Below are positions 25,661-33,388 of a stretch of 64,000 nt of DNA, in pieces (position 1 is the first letter of the stretch; every line of letters starts with the position of its first letter). The notes beneath the pieces were generated by a model. That model was not told the origin of the DNA. It was given only the letters and a program-made list of their open reading frames with translations, and made no database searches. Made by a program: the position numbers and the translations under genes. This DNA is from Negativicutes bacterium (GTDB lineage: Bacteria; Bacillota_C; Negativicutes; Sporomusales_B; JARLHX01): NCBI GenBank assembly GCA_031292035.1, contig JARLHX010000179.1, positions 186,001 through 250,000 of the forward strand. The letters are read 5' to 3'.

Positions 25661-26743
25661 GTGGCGATGGACACCAGTGCCCCGGAAAGGGCAATAACTT
25701 TGAACAGCCCTGCCGGAGGCGCGGCACCAAGGGGACCGGCAACTCCTGAAGACAAAGCAGCCACCACCCTCCGGCGCAATCAAGCCATCGAGATTAGGCT
25801 GAAACAACTCCAGACGATGCATTATGTAGCTGTGGATTATTCGCAAGAACTTATTCGCAGGGAATATCAGCCCCCCCCCGAACCAACCTTTGATGATGTC
25901 TTGGCTGAAGCCACGAAAAAAATCAACAATGATTATTCGGCCCACTACGGCATGGATTATTGCATTATTGCGTTCCCTGTCGCCTTGGCCCTTTTTCTGA
26001 TGGACTGGCTGTGGTCCCCCCTTGTTCTTATGGGATCGGCGTTCGGTGTCGTCGGATTGATCAACGACCGCGCCAGCAAAAAAAGAGCGCTGGCGCAGGC
26101 CGCCAAATCGGCTGACCTTTATATCAAGCGACGGCTCCGCGAATTCTGGAAAGCGGTTGAGGAAGCCAAAGTCAACTTCGAAACCGAAGAAGGGGAACGG
26201 ATCTGGAACATCAAGCAACTCATGATCGGCCGGCGCGATATGGTCATCAACGCAGTCCAGACAACCATCCACGAATTCCCGGTTCCTTTCGTCCTGCCGG
26301 TGGTAGTGGAACTTTTGACCGGTGATCCGCTGGTGACACTGAATTTTCCGGCCGGCGACCGCCTGCCGCGTTCGGTAGCTGGCGAATATGGCACCGATCT
26401 TGGGCGCCAATATGGGGATACCATCCCCGGTGTATTGGTAAACATCGCCTTTGAGCTGCTTATTAATATCCCCAGTTTTGAAGCTGTTTTTATCAATGCC
26501 TACTTACAGCAAGAAGAAGACCACCACTGCATTCTCGGGACGAAAATATCCCGGGCCGATGCTGTCCGATCTTCAAACCATACCACACCCCTCGACTTCT
26601 TGAAAACATTGGGTGCAACTTACCGCCTGCAGGGCGACGGAAAACCAGTGGGCGCTGCCCCATCATTGCCGCCTTGGCATGACGCGGCAGTCCAGCGGGA
26701 AATCGAAAAAATAAACGCTCTGTGCAAGCTGAGTTTCGAATAA
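25661..26743 (+). CDS. Hypothetical protein with a membrane hairpin
   Basis: The protein has 360 residues from GTG at 25661, 7 bases after CGGAGG. I recognise no family. Residues about 90-140 hold two hydrophobic segments (YCIIAFPVALALFLMDWLW and PLVLMGSAFGVVGLIND) that look like a membrane hairpin. Both flanks would then lie on the same side, presumably the cytoplasm. A basic/helical stretch (RASKKRALAQAAKSADLYIKR) follows, then a long soluble C-domain with VLVNIAFELLINIPSFEAVFINAY and EDHHCILGTKISRADA. A run of nine Cs at 25871-25879 encodes PPP. It is a lone gene with a terminator after it. Confidence 0.7.
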   Translation: MAMDTSAPERAITLNSPAGGAAPRGPATPEDKAATTLRRNQAIEIRLKQLQTMHYVAVDYSQELIRREYQPPPEPTFDDVLAEATKKINNDYSAHYGMDYCIIAFPVALALFLMDWLWSPLVLMGSAFGVVGLINDRASKKRALAQAAKSADLYIKRRLREFWKAVEEAKVNFETEEGERIWNIKQLMIGRRDMVINAVQTTIHEFPVPFVLPVVVELLTGDPLVTLNFPAGDRLPRSVAGEYGTDLGRQYGDTIPGVLVNIAFELLINIPSFEAVFINAYLQQEEDHHCILGTKISRADAVRSSNHTTPLDFLKTLGATYRLQGDGKPVGAAPSLPPWHDAAVQREIEKINALCKLSFE

Positions 26744-26772
26744 TATTCCCTGCATGAACCTCGTTCTAATCA

Positions 26773-26797
26773 AAAAACTGGCCGTTGGCCAGTTTTT
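26773..26797. terminator. Bidirectional intrinsic terminator
   Basis: An 11-bp perfect stem (26773-26783 with 26787-26797, loop GTT) with A and T runs lies between convergent genes ending at 26743 and 26814. Confidence 0.9.
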
Positions 26798-26813
26798 CAG
26801 TTTTGCCTGATAT

Positions 26814-27905
26814 TTATTTTTCGCCAAAAGCGGCGACTTCCTCCGGTTTGAATACCTTAACAATAAACCGGGTCAATTCCTGCGTCAGGTCAATCATCCT
26901 GGTTTGCTCTGTAATTGCCTTGCCGGCCTTATCCAGGATCAGCTTTACCAGCGGCCTGGCTTGCAGGCGGGGTAGCACCTGAGCAACTACTCCCGTCTCG
27001 CCGGTATCCAAAAGCACCACCGTGCCGACAGGGAAAAGGGCCACATTCTCCAGAAATATGTCGGTAATGGCAGGATCGAGCTTCGTTCCCCGCGACGCCA
27101 ACACCACCTCATAAGCCTCATGGGGAAGCAGGGCCGGGCGGTAAGGCCGGTCCGACGTAATCGCATCATATAGGTCAGCGATGGCGGCAATCCTGGCATA
27201 GCGGTGAATCTCTTCCCCTGCCAGCCCGCGCGGATAACCGCTTCCGTCAAAGTTTTCATGATGCTGATAGGCAATATGGGCAGCAAGCAAGGGAATGGCG
27301 CTCTGCTGCCGCAAAACATCGAAACCGGCTTGGCTATGCCCCTTAATGATCTGCCACTCATCTGCCGCCAGCGGTTCCTTTTTATTCAGCACTTCAGGCG
27401 CTATCAGCATTTTTCCGATATCATGCAAAATAACGCCAAGGGCCAATTCCTGCAGTTGTAGTTCTGTGAGCCGCATCTTTAGCCCGATGACCGCCGCGAT
27501 CAAACAAGTATTGATGGAATGGCTGAAAGTATAATCATCATGGGTGCGAATATCGGTCAGATGGATCAACACCTGCTTATTATCCACCACATCTTCGATA
27601 ATCATCTTGATGGCGTTTCGCAGCCCGGCGACGTTGATCGCGCCGTTTTTTCGGAAAGTCTGGAAGGTATTATGAGTGATTTTAACGGTCTCCACCCGCG
27701 TCTTCTCATGCAATATCTCCTGGGCTTCGTGGGACAGATACGGGTTTTTCACATAAACAGAATCGATATCCATATTGGCCAATCGCGCGATTAAACGCTC
27801 ATCGAGTAGGATATCCCGCCCCAACAACAAGCTGCCGTTGGCATTATAAATATTGCGGGCAGTCACCAATCCCGGTCGGAGATGTTCAAGGGACAACCGC
27901 AGCAT
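26814..27905 (-). CDS. HD-GYP domain protein (probable c-di-GMP phosphodiesterase)
   Basis: The protein has 363 residues from ATG at 27905 after AAGGAG. Residues 1-110 are an uncharacterised N-domain common to Firmicute HD-GYP proteins (SLEHLRPGLVTARNIYNANG). The HD-GYP domain follows with VILHDIGKMLI (His161, Asp162) and YQHHENFDGSGYPRGL. A C-terminal segment after residue 295 (VGTVVLLDTGETGVV) looks like a small PilZ-like or barrel strand set. It would degrade cyclic di-GMP. No receiver or transmembrane region is present, so its input is unknown. A terminator-like hairpin lies upstream at 28021-28045. Confidence 0.9.
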   Translation of the reverse strand: MLRLSLEHLRPGLVTARNIYNANGSLLLGRDILLDERLIARLANMDIDSVYVKNPYLSHEAQEILHEKTRVETVKITHNTFQTFRKNGAINVAGLRNAIKMIIEDVVDNKQVLIHLTDIRTHDDYTFSHSINTCLIAAVIGLKMRLTELQLQELALGVILHDIGKMLIAPEVLNKKEPLAADEWQIIKGHSQAGFDVLRQQSAIPLLAAHIAYQHHENFDGSGYPRGLAGEEIHRYARIAAIADLYDAITSDRPYRPALLPHEAYEVVLASRGTKLDPAITDIFLENVALFPVGTVVLLDTGETGVVAQVLPRLQARPLVKLILDKAGKAITEQTRMIDLTQELTRFIVKVFKPEEVAAFGEK

Positions 27906-28020
27906 ACTATTCTCCTTCAGTATTTAGTGTGTTGGACTGGATCGACAAAATGATTTTCACACGTTCTTTATTGTAATGCATCAAAATGAATTTGACCTGA
28001 AAGAAAGATTCTTCTGGGGA

Positions 28021-28045
28021 AAAATAAAAACCGGCCTAAGGCCGG
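28021..28045 (-). terminator. Terminator-like hairpin upstream of the HD-GYP gene
   Basis: A CCGGCC/GGCCGG stem (28031-28036 with 28040-28045) is followed on the minus strand by TTTTTATTTT at 28030-28021. It lies 116 bases before the HD-GYP start and after the lactonase terminator, so it ends no annotated gene. It could be an attenuator or the end of a small RNA. The rest of the 27906-28196 gap shows no gene. Confidence 0.45.
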
Positions 28046-28196
28046 GGGCACCTCCCAAAAAGATTGCTAGCACTATACTGAATCTAGAACTTCGCTTGAA
28101 GACCGAAAATTTCCTGCTGTTATTATACAATTTTCAACAATTTTACCCATAATGGGAACTGCGCACCCTTTCTCCCCCACGACTTCGGGCAATACC

Positions 28197-28254
28197 AATA
28201 CCCACACAAAAAGAAGGCTTGCAATCCTGCAAGCCTTCTTTTTGTGTGGGTATT
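28197..28254. terminator. Very long perfect hairpin, terminator of the lactonase gene
   Basis: Two perfect 27-base arms (28197-28223 and 28228-28254) flank a 4-base loop. The inner part has the classic A5/T5-flanked terminator form; the outer 11 bp extend the stem past the T run. It lies 18 bases after the lactonase stop. Confidence 0.85.
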
Positions 28255-28272
28255 CATACAGCTATGGCTGAT

Positions 28273-29514
28273 TTACCGGAAAATGATGCAGACCGGGCTG
28301 CCGGTATTGATGATCTGACCGCTAGGCGTCAGCTTGCCGGTGCTCTTGTTGACCTTGAAGGCAACAATTTTGTCACTGTCTTGGTTGGCGGCGTAAAGAA
28401 AATCACCGGACGGATGCAGTGTAATAAAGCGGGGCGTGATCCCCTGGGTCGGCTCCCAGCCGACGGTGGAAAGGGTCCCGTTGGCCTGATCCACAGCGAA
28501 AATGGTCACACTGTCGTGGCCACGGTTGGAACCGTACACGAATTTGCCGGAAGGCGCAACCGCGATTTCGGCACAGACGCTGTCGCCGGTGAAATTAGTC
28601 GGCAGGGCGGGAAGCACTTGAATTGGTTTCAATTCACCCCGCTCGGGGTCATATCCATAGGTCGTCATCGACGAGTCGAGTTCGTTGATTACATAGACAT
28701 AAGGTTTACTGGGGTGAAAGCCAACATGGCGAGGGCCTGCACCGACCCGGGTCTTGACCCAAGGCGGATTGTTGGGAATCAACTTGCCATTGGCGGTGTC
28801 CAGGCGGAAAACGAACACTTTATCCAGCCCTTTGTCTGGGACAACAATAAACCGCCCGGCAAGGTCAAAAGGAATATGATGCGGATGGGATAGGGTCTGC
28901 TCAAACCGGTTAGGTCCAACATCACCTGGCAGGGGAACCAAATCGCTGTAAGCGCCCAGCGAACCGTCCTCGTTGATGGGGAAGGCGGCTACAGCACCGG
29001 AGCTATAGTTGGCCACAACCAGAAACTTATTGGTCGGGTCAACTGTCGAGTGCACCGAGTTTTTGCCGCCGGTGGGCTGTTGATTCAGCTGGGTGAGAAG
29101 ACCGGTCTGCTGATCGATGGCGAACGCTGTGATGAACGTTCCGTCGCCATGGACGGAATAGAGAAAACGCTGCTGTCGATCCAGCGTCAAAAAGGAAGGG
29201 TTGAAAATCTCCAGCAGCTGAATCTGAGTCCAGTCGCCGGTTGCCGGGTCAATGCGGTAAACTTTGATGCCTTGGCCGTTGCCCTTGCGCTCCTTGCTGG
29301 TGTAGCAGCCAACATAGGCATATTTCGGGGCCGCCTGAGAAGGCGCTGCCTCCTGTCCCGAAGCACCCTGAACGACCGAGGGAAGCATCCCCCCTGCCGT
29401 AATCACTGCCGCAAAACCCACCGCCCCCTTCAGAAAGGTACGGCGCGGGATGACTTTGTCCACGAATGGGTCGGCAGATTGCAAAACGGTCCTGGAGTCC
29501 TTTTTCTCACTCAT
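28273..29514 (-). CDS. Tat-exported lactonase-family beta-propeller protein
   Basis: The protein has 413 residues from ATG at 29514. The N-terminus is a twin-arginine signal: PRRTFLKG at residues 23-30, then a hydrophobic stretch to about residue 50. The rest is a seven-bladed propeller of the 6-phosphogluconolactonase (YbhE/Pgl) family, with repeated blades such as KVYRIDPATGDW, AFAIDQQTGLL, AFPINEDGSL, VFRLDTANGKL and IFAVDQANGTL. Cytoplasmic Pgl works on 6-phosphogluconolactone, but an exported form more likely opens an unphosphorylated lactone or has a different job. It may supply gluconate-type acids to the GntP operon 3 kb away; that is inference. Confidence 0.88.
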   Translation of the reverse strand: MSEKKDSRTVLQSADPFVDKVIPRRTFLKGAVGFAAVITAGGMLPSVVQGASGQEAAPSQAAPKYAYVGCYTSKERKGNGQGIKVYRIDPATGDWTQIQLLEIFNPSFLTLDRQQRFLYSVHGDGTFITAFAIDQQTGLLTQLNQQPTGGKNSVHSTVDPTNKFLVVANYSSGAVAAFPINEDGSLGAYSDLVPLPGDVGPNRFEQTLSHPHHIPFDLAGRFIVVPDKGLDKVFVFRLDTANGKLIPNNPPWVKTRVGAGPRHVGFHPSKPYVYVINELDSSMTTYGYDPERGELKPIQVLPALPTNFTGDSVCAEIAVAPSGKFVYGSNRGHDSVTIFAVDQANGTLSTVGWEPTQGITPRFITLHPSGDFLYAANQDSDKIVAFKVNKSTGKLTPSGQIINTGSPVCIIFR

Positions 29515-29628
29515 TCCAGTATCCCCCCTACATTATGGTTTACCGCGGGAATTCTCCGTCAGGTCTGGTAAAATCCTCTATTTTCGCCCAATTACATGTA
29601 ATTTATTCCATATGACTATTGGAAGAAC

Positions 29629-29660
29629 AAAATAAAAGAGCCTGCATCGCTGCAGACCCA
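29629..29660 (-). terminator. Terminator of the small membrane-protein gene
   Basis: On the minus strand a 9-bp stem with G-U pairs and loop GCGA is followed by TCTTTTATTTTG. It lies about 40 bases past the stop at 29697. Confidence 0.65.
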
Positions 29661-29696
29661 TTATTTTCGCCGCACTACCCTTTAGCCAGCAAACCC

Positions 29697-29861
29697 TTAA
29701 GGCAGGAGAGGAAGGCCACCACAAACCAGCATAATCAAGCCAGAGAAACCGACGAACATCCCCAACATGACGGCAATATCTTGCAATTCTGCCTTGCAAA
29801 TTCCAGCCCATGCCTTTTGATCGGCTATTTCTGACCCGTTCATTTTCATAACATCTTCCAT
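29697..29861 (-). CDS. Small single-span membrane protein, 54 residues
   Basis: The frame starts with ATG at 29861 after a strong AAGGAGGTGAG site and ends with TAA at 29697. The first 30 residues are polar (MEDVMKMNGSEIADQKAW), followed by one hydrophobic segment (IAVMLGMFVGFSGLIMLVCG). It matches no family I know. It is read divergently from the LysR gene at 30000, with the palindromic operator between them, so that regulator may control it. It has its own terminator. Confidence 0.6.
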   Translation of the reverse strand: MEDVMKMNGSEIADQKAWAGICKAELQDIAVMLGMFVGFSGLIMLVCGGLPLLP

Positions 29862-29956
29862 TAACGGGCTCACCTCCTTGCATGTGAAACAAATCACTTT
29901 TTCTATTTGTAGTATAATTCATTTCAGTATAGATGAAAAATACTTAGTTACTATGA

Positions 29957-29979
29957 TATAATAGTTTCAAACTATTATA
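29957..29979. promoter_or_regulatory. 23-bp perfect palindrome over the LysR -10 box
   Basis: Two 11-base arms (29957-29967 and 29969-29979) are perfect inverted repeats around a central C. The left arm contains TATAAT (29957-29962), the -10 of the LysR gene. A dimeric regulator here would block that promoter, so autoregulation is likely. Confidence 0.6.
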
Positions 29980-29999
29980 CAGGTGGAGTTGAGCGCGAA

Positions 30000-30878
30000 G
30001 TGGAACTCAGGCAGTTGGAATATTTCCAGATGGTCAGCCGGCTAAGCAGTGTAACTAAGGCCGCCGAGCGGCTGCATATCGCCCAGCCTTCGGTGACAGT
30101 GGCCATTCGCAAACTGGAAGCAGAACTCGGCGTAAAGCTTTTTGACCGCAGCCAAAAGCAGTTGTCCCTGACGGCCGAAGGCCAGGTCTATCTGCAGCGG
30201 GTTGATGACATCCTTTGTCGTATTCATGATTCGATCATGGAAATGAGTGATTACCGAACCCTTCAAAAAGGCTCAATAAAGATAGGGCTGACCCCGACGA
30301 TCGGAGCCGCCCTTTTCCCTTTCATCTTCGCTAAATTCCGGCAAGCCTATCCCCAGCTGGAAGTTTCCATCACCGAAGAAGGCTCCCTGGCCGTCCGGAG
30401 CCTATTAGAGCAAGGGGAACTCGATATCGGCGTTCTGATCATCTCCAATATTTCACGCCGCCTGTCAGTAGTCCCCATCACCGCCGGCCAGATCTTCGTC
30501 TGCCTGCCGCCGGGTCATCCGCTGGGCAAACTGCATTCCAGCATCCCGTTTGCTGAGCTCAAAGACCAACCCTTTATTCTGTTTAAAGAGGACACATACA
30601 GTCGCCAGCTAATATTGGAAGAATGCGCCAAACACCAATTTGAGCCACGGATTGTTTTTTCCTCCAGTCAGATCGAAACCATCCTGGGCCTTGTCGAACA
30701 GGGAGCCGGAATCTCTTTTCTAATGGATGCCATCGTCCGCAAGCGCTCGTCGATCATCAGCCGCCCTTTGTCAGAGCCGCTTTTCGTCCGGGCGGGATTG
30801 GCCTGGAACCGGGACCGTTATCTGTCCAACGCCGCGAGAACTTTTATTGACTTCATCAACGATTCTCCGGCAATATAA
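30000..30878 (+). CDS. LysR-family transcriptional regulator
   Basis: The protein has 292 residues from GTG at 30000, 11 bases after GGTGGAG. Residues 1-60 are the winged helix-turn-helix (LEYFQMVSRLSSVTKAAERLHIAQPSVT split over two helices). Residues 88-290 are the periplasmic-binding-like effector domain (IKIGLTPTIGAALFPFIF, ELDIGVLIIS, GQIFVCLPPGHPLG). The effector is unknown. LysR regulators usually control a divergent neighbour and themselves; here the divergent gene is the 54-residue membrane protein, followed by the lactonase. The perfect palindrome at its -10 box supports autoregulation. Confidence 0.93.
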   Translation: MELRQLEYFQMVSRLSSVTKAAERLHIAQPSVTVAIRKLEAELGVKLFDRSQKQLSLTAEGQVYLQRVDDILCRIHDSIMEMSDYRTLQKGSIKIGLTPTIGAALFPFIFAKFRQAYPQLEVSITEEGSLAVRSLLEQGELDIGVLIISNISRRLSVVPITAGQIFVCLPPGHPLGKLHSSIPFAELKDQPFILFKEDTYSRQLILEECAKHQFEPRIVFSSSQIETILGLVEQGAGISFLMDAIVRKRSSIISRPLSEPLFVRAGLAWNRDRYLSNAARTFIDFINDSPAI

Positions 30879-30898
30879 TCTTCCTGCTTTGTTTGCTC

Positions 30899-30939
30899 AG
30901 AGCGAAGGCTCCCGGGATAATCCCGGGAGCCTTCGCTCT
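30899..30939. repeat. Perfect 19-bp inverted repeat between convergent genes
   Basis: Arms 30899-30917 and 30921-30939 pair perfectly around TAA. No T run follows on either strand, so it is not a textbook intrinsic terminator, though its place between the lysR and livF ends suggests transcript-end or mRNA-protecting roles. Confidence 0.8.
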
Positions 30940-30965
30940 ATTGCAGTGGCTGACGGCCTCGGCCG

Positions 30966-31691
30966 CTAGACCACCTTTTCCTTGCGTTTGCCCAGATAGG
31001 CTTCTTTCACCCGGGCGTCGTTGATCATTTCTTTCGAGCTTCCTTCCAGCACAACCCGGCCGCCTTCAAGAATATAGGTTTTTTGCGATACATCCATCGC
31101 TAAAAGAGCATTTTGCTCTACCAGCAAGATGGGAACACCCATGGAATTGATTTCCACGATCTTGACAAATAACTCGTCGATGACCTTCGGCGCCAGTCCC
31201 ATGGACGGCTCATCCAACATCAGCAGCTTGGGCCGGCCCATGATCGCCCGGCCGATAGCCAGCATCTGCTGCTCGCCCCCGCTAAGGCTCCAGGCATACT
31301 GCTTGTGTCTTTCTTTCAGCCGCGGAAAAAGAGCGAATACCTTCTCCAGATCGTCTTCCAGGCTGGCATTTTTGATACCCCGCCAAGAAACGCTGCCCAC
31401 TTCAAGATTTTGCTGAACGGTGAGTCCCGGGAAAACATGGCGGCCCTCCGGCACATGCAAGAGGCCGGCCTTGGCCATATATCGCGGGCTTTCCTTGCTG
31501 ATATTCTCGCCGTTATAAAGAATCTCTCCATTTCGAGTGATAAGACCGGATATGGACCGCAGAAGACTGGTTTTCCCAGCCCCATTGCTGCCGATCAAGG
31601 CGACGATCTCCTGATTGCCGACTTCCAAACTCACGCCGTGAAGGGCTTCAATATTTCCGTAGTAGGCATAAAGATTATTGATCTTAAGCAC
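30966..31691 (-). CDS. livF: Branched-chain amino-acid ABC transporter, ATP-binding protein LivF
   Basis: The protein has 241 residues from GTG at 31691, just after a GGGGAGGGG site; it overlaps the livG stop by 8 bases. It is an ABC ATPase with Walker A GSNGAGKTS, signature LSGGEQQ and Walker B LLMLDEPSMG, and LivF-type features (ALHGVSLEVGNQEIVALIG, VPEGRHVFPGLTV). It powers uptake of branched-chain or related amino acids together with LivG and the LivH/LivM channel. It is the last gene of the liv operon. Confidence 0.95.
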   Translation of the reverse strand: MLKINNLYAYYGNIEALHGVSLEVGNQEIVALIGSNGAGKTSLLRSISGLITRNGEILYNGENISKESPRYMAKAGLLHVPEGRHVFPGLTVQQNLEVGSVSWRGIKNASLEDDLEKVFALFPRLKERHKQYAWSLSGGEQQMLAIGRAIMGRPKLLMLDEPSMGLAPKVIDELFVKIVEINSMGVPILLVEQNALLAMDVSQKTYILEGGRVVLEGSSKEMINDARVKEAYLGKRKEKVV

Positions 31692-32454
31692 TTCGGCCCC
31701 TCCCCAGATAAGCCTCAATTACAGCTTCATTGCTCTGAATTTCTTCCGGTGTCCCGCCTGCAATCTGCCGCCCGAAGTTCAGCACCGTAATCTGACTGCA
31801 AATGTTCATGACCAGGTCCATGGAATGTTCCACCAATAGGACCGCGGCGTCATGTTGAATGGCGATATTCATCAGTGCCTCGACCCGCTCCATCTCCTTG
31901 CTGTTGAGACCGGCAGCCGGCTCATCCAAGAGGACAACTTTCGGGCGAGAGAGGAGAGCGCGCACGATTTCAAACAGTTTCTGCTGGCCGTAGGACAGAC
32001 AGGTAATGGTGTCGTCCATATCCAGTTTGAGGCCGGCAGCGTCCAGCAGCCCTTCCAAAGAAATATTGCCGGTCTTGGACAGTTTTGACTTATCCTTCAT
32101 GTTGGCTAAATCGATTCCCAAAAACAGATTGGTTCTGATGTCGCAGCGGCGGAGAAGCCGGGGATGTTGAAAGGTCCGCGCCACTCCCAGCCGGGCCCGC
32201 ATATGGTTTGGCTGTTTAGTGATGCATTCCCCGTCCAGAAAGACATCTCCGGAATCCATGTCCGTGACGCCGCTGATCAGGTTCATCGTAGTGCTTTTGC
32301 CTGAGCCGTTCGGCCCGATCAGGCCGTGGATCACGCCTGAAGTAAGAGTTAAAGATACCTCATCGGCGGCAACTACCCCGCCAAACCGTTTACAGAGTTT
32401 ATCCAAGATCATTACTTGGTTCTTTTGTACAGCTTCGTTTGCGGATATATTCAT
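31684..32454 (-). CDS. livG: Branched-chain amino-acid ABC transporter, ATP-binding protein LivG
   Basis: The protein has 256 residues. Walker A is GPNGSGKSTT, the signature is LSYGQQKLFE (the LivG variant), and Walker B is VVLLDEPAAGL. The LivG insert (ARTFQHPRLLRRCDIRTNLF) is present. The start is uncertain: ATG at 32454 overlaps livM by 56 bases and has GGAGGAGGG a little far upstream; ATG at 32412 (MILDKLCKRFGG) would give the usual N-terminus. It is the second ATPase of the Liv complex. Confidence 0.94.
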   Translation of the reverse strand: MNISANEAVQKNQVMILDKLCKRFGGVVAADEVSLTLTSGVIHGLIGPNGSGKSTTMNLISGVTDMDSGDVFLDGECITKQPNHMRARLGVARTFQHPRLLRRCDIRTNLFLGIDLANMKDKSKLSKTGNISLEGLLDAAGLKLDMDDTITCLSYGQQKLFEIVRALLSRPKVVLLDEPAAGLNSKEMERVEALMNIAIQHDAAVLLVEHSMDLVMNICSQITVLNFGRQIAGGTPEEIQSNEAVIEAYLGRGRSA

Positions 32455-33379
32455 AGGCCTTTTTCCCTCCTCCGATCAGCCCGTCAGGCATTACTACCAT
32501 TAGCACCATGACACCCAAGCCATAGATAAGCAAAATATATTCCTGCAAGAATCTAAACCATTCCGGCAGCAGCATCAATAGCATGGTGCCGACAATCGGT
32601 CCTGCCAGGGTATTATAACCGCCCAGCATCAGCATGACCAGATACAGCGCCGACTGGGGAAAGGTGAAGGTCGTGGCACTGATATAGCTGCTCAGAAAGG
32701 CAAACAGCGACCCGGCAATGCCGCAATACATGGCCGCGATGCTAAAGGCGATGATTTTTGTCCGGTAACTATTCACACCCATGCATTTTGCAGCAATTTC
32801 GTTGTCCCTGATAGCCATAAACGCGCGTCCCAAAGCAGAACGATGCAATATATAGGTAACAATGCTGACCCCGACCACGATAACCAGGATCAGATGGAAA
32901 TTGTTGATTTCGCTGCTAAATTCGATCGATCCGATTCCGAATGCCGGAATACCTCCGATACCATCGGCCCCACCGGTCACCGGCTTCCAATTTTGAAACA
33001 GCCCATTCAGAATCATAACCACTCCGATGGTGGAAAAGCCGAAATAGTGACCGTGCAGCCGGAACAGTGCCAAACCGAGAATGGCTGCAATCAACCCGGT
33101 GCCAAGGACACTGGCAACCAAAGCCAGAAGAGGTGCGACTTGCAGTTTGACTGTCAAAATCGCCGTAATATAGGCACCAACGCCCCAGAACCCGGCCTGA
33201 GCAAACGAGATTTGCCCTGCCATTCCAAAAACGACAAACATGCTCAATACACAAAGGTATGTGATCATCGTGATATTGACGACCCGCATCAGGTAATTGG
33301 ACGAAGCCATGGGAATCAATGTCGCGGCAACGGCAATCAATATTGCAATAACCCAAATCCATTTATTCTTCGCTATCAT
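32399..33379 (-). CDS. livM: Branched-chain amino-acid ABC transporter permease LivM
   Basis: The protein has 326 residues from ATG at 33379, 5 bases after AGGTGG; a GTG at 33388 also fits. It has about ten membrane segments, with the LivM marks GMAGQISFAQAGFWGVGAY, GHYFGFSTIGVVMILNGLF, RSALGRAFMAIRDNEIAAKCMG and LYLVMLMLGGYNTLAGPIVG. It forms the inner-membrane channel with LivH. The C-terminal tail overlaps the livG start. Confidence 0.95.
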   Translation of the reverse strand: MIAKNKWIWVIAILIAVAATLIPMASSNYLMRVVNITMITYLCVLSMFVVFGMAGQISFAQAGFWGVGAYITAILTVKLQVAPLLALVASVLGTGLIAAILGLALFRLHGHYFGFSTIGVVMILNGLFQNWKPVTGGADGIGGIPAFGIGSIEFSSEINNFHLILVIVVGVSIVTYILHRSALGRAFMAIRDNEIAAKCMGVNSYRTKIIAFSIAAMYCGIAGSLFAFLSSYISATTFTFPQSALYLVMLMLGGYNTLAGPIVGTMLLMLLPEWFRFLQEYILLIYGLGVMVLMVVMPDGLIGGGKKAYEYIRKRSCTKEPSNDLG

Positions 33380-33388
33380 GTTAGCCAC

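Noticed and set aside
25562..26410. Minus-strand frame of 282 codons opposite the membrane-hairpin gene
   Set aside because: The plus-strand frame has a well-spaced CGGAGG site, hydrophobic helices and a terminator; the minus frame has none of these.
28021..28140. A classic c-di-GMP riboswitch (GEMM) upstream of the HD-GYP gene
   Set aside because: I looked for the GEMM core and tetraloop-receptor signature and did not find them; only the terminator-like stem is supported.
30899..30939. Calling the 19-bp inverted repeat an intrinsic terminator
   Set aside because: Neither strand has a T run after the stem, so it is listed only as a repeat.
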